Shown here one piece after another: positions 63,064 to 64,000 of a stretch of DNA of 64,000 nucleotides. This DNA comes from Rhynchopus euleeides (taxonomy: Eukaryota; Euglenozoa; Diplonemea; Diplonemida; Diplonemidae). A program made the position numbers and the translations under genes. Numbering within the stretch: the first letter of the stretch is position 1; each line of letters starts with the position of its first letter. The DNA lies in the NCBI GenBank assembly GCA_963210315.1, contig OY723298.1:930001-994000 (forward strand), read 5' to 3'. Below the pieces are notes generated by a model. The model had not been told where the DNA came from and did no database searches. It saw only the letters and a list, made by a program, of their open reading frames with translations.

Positions 63064-64000
63064 ACAGTGCCGGTGCATGGCAAAGCAGCCCTGATGGCGG
63101 GGGCCATCAGGGGGGCGGGGGTGGGTGCCACTGGGTCGACTTGGTATTAATAACGAACCGACGATGTTATATTTTTTGCAAAAAAAAAACGCCAGGTGGG
63201 GGCACGAGGGGCGGGGGAGGGTCTTTGTGCCATGTTGTGGGCAGGGGGTGGGTTTGGGCCGGTTACCTGTGTCTGTGTCTGTGTGCACCGCCCGAATTTA
63301 GAGTGGCTTCTCTTCTGCACGGGCAGGCCTCGCTTTGTGTGAGTTTCTTAGTGTGATGTGCGAGACCTCAGAGTCCCGCACGAGGACAGGGCTGACGCGT
63401 GCAGGTGGTTCCTATCAGAAGCTATCGATCCTGGCACACCTTGGCCAGACCCGGTGAAAATCCACCGGTGTAAAATAATACACGAGACACCAATCGATGC
63501 CAAAAAAAAATTCCCCGACCAACCTCGATTTTTTTTACAACGGAGGAATCCGCCGCTGGCACCAACCGCACCCGCTCGCCTCCTGAGGGAGCTCTGGACC
63601 TCCATCCACCCGTCGCCCCACCCCGCATCCCCCCTTGTCTCGGGCACACGCCCCAGAGGAGGGTCTCGGGGGCGTGGTAAAGGGGAGAGGGTGGGATGGG
63701 GGGGGCAGGGGGTGCAGTCGGGGCAAAGATAATGTACTGTGTGTGTGTCTGTGCCAGTGAATGAACGCATTTCGCGCCCCCTCCTCCCCCCCCCCCCTAG
63801 GGGGGGTCATAAGCCCCCTAAAAACGTACGAAAACCAAAATTTTCAACATACCATCAGAACCGCCCTAATACCTGATCTGACCCGAAAATCCGACCCATA
63901 CCCCCCCGGAAACTGTCTGGGGCCCACTTGTGACACCTGATACGCACTTTTGTGATGATTTTTTGGGGTCCTAAAAAATGTACCTCAGTTTCGTACCTTG
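63064..64000. other. 3' flank of Alba gene, no gene seen
   Basis: Presumed 3' UTR and intergenic DNA. A 124-codon frame at 63358-63732 lacks a domain and its second half is Gly/Arg/Pro low-complexity. From about 63798 (GGGGGGGTCATAAGCC) the composition changes to A/C-rich DNA that may be the start of another dispersed repeat running off the window. Confidence 0.5.

Noticed and set aside
1..64000. tRNA, rRNA and spliced-leader RNA genes
   Set aside because: I looked for tRNA T-loop-like and conserved rRNA segments and for a short repeated leader gene, and found nothing convincing. A covariance-model scan would decide.

Overview
The window is nuclear DNA of a euglenozoan flagellate that also has ordinary GT-AG introns, most likely a diplonemid; a euglenid is not excluded. 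Three things support this. A paraflagellar rod protein and a BILBO1-like flagellar pocket collar protein, both euglenozoan specialities, lie on the same strand with a gamma-carbonic anhydrase and an Alba/RGG RNA-binding protein. These four genes have polypyrimidine-AG sites shortly before their ATGs, as expected for spliced-leader trans-splicing of polycistronic RNA. Two of the four carry clean cis introns whose removal restores frame. No database search was possible, so family names rest on recognised motifs and layout.

Layout. 1-2220: sparse DNA with one MITE and the 5' part of an unrecognised gene running into a 200-base assembly gap (2221-2420). 2421-29218: a transposon nest bounded by a 1.05-kb inverted repeat. 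Its core (4615-20822) is a VIPER/Ngaro-like tyrosine-recombinase retroelement ('element 1': A1, gag, YR, RT-RNase H, B1-A2-B2 split direct repeats). Element 1 is split by two opposite-facing copies of one TIR element and by a second YR retroelement ('element 2'). Element 2 is itself split by a 3.5-kb CTCCGG-rich TIR element holding further MITEs. After it come a 3.7-kb long-arm palindrome, low-complexity DNA and a minisatellite. 29219-44660: one minus-strand ORF with its own acceptor (29986-31275), a 2.16-kb near-perfect palindrome, dispersed repeats, an unrecognised ORF (36158-37204), a 400-bp CCCCT array, a 51-bp minisatellite and a LINE RT relic. 44961-63063: the four host genes, with a 6.9-kb nest of transposons between BILBO1-like and Alba.

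The host genes serve the flagellum (PFR, BILBO1-like), mitochondrion (gamma-CA) and RNA handling (Alba). They share transcription direction rather than a pathway, as expected for euglenozoan gene arrays. The strongest novelty is the depth and legibility of the nesting: several insertions keep exact target duplications, and conceptual removal of three of them restores the retroelement reading frames.
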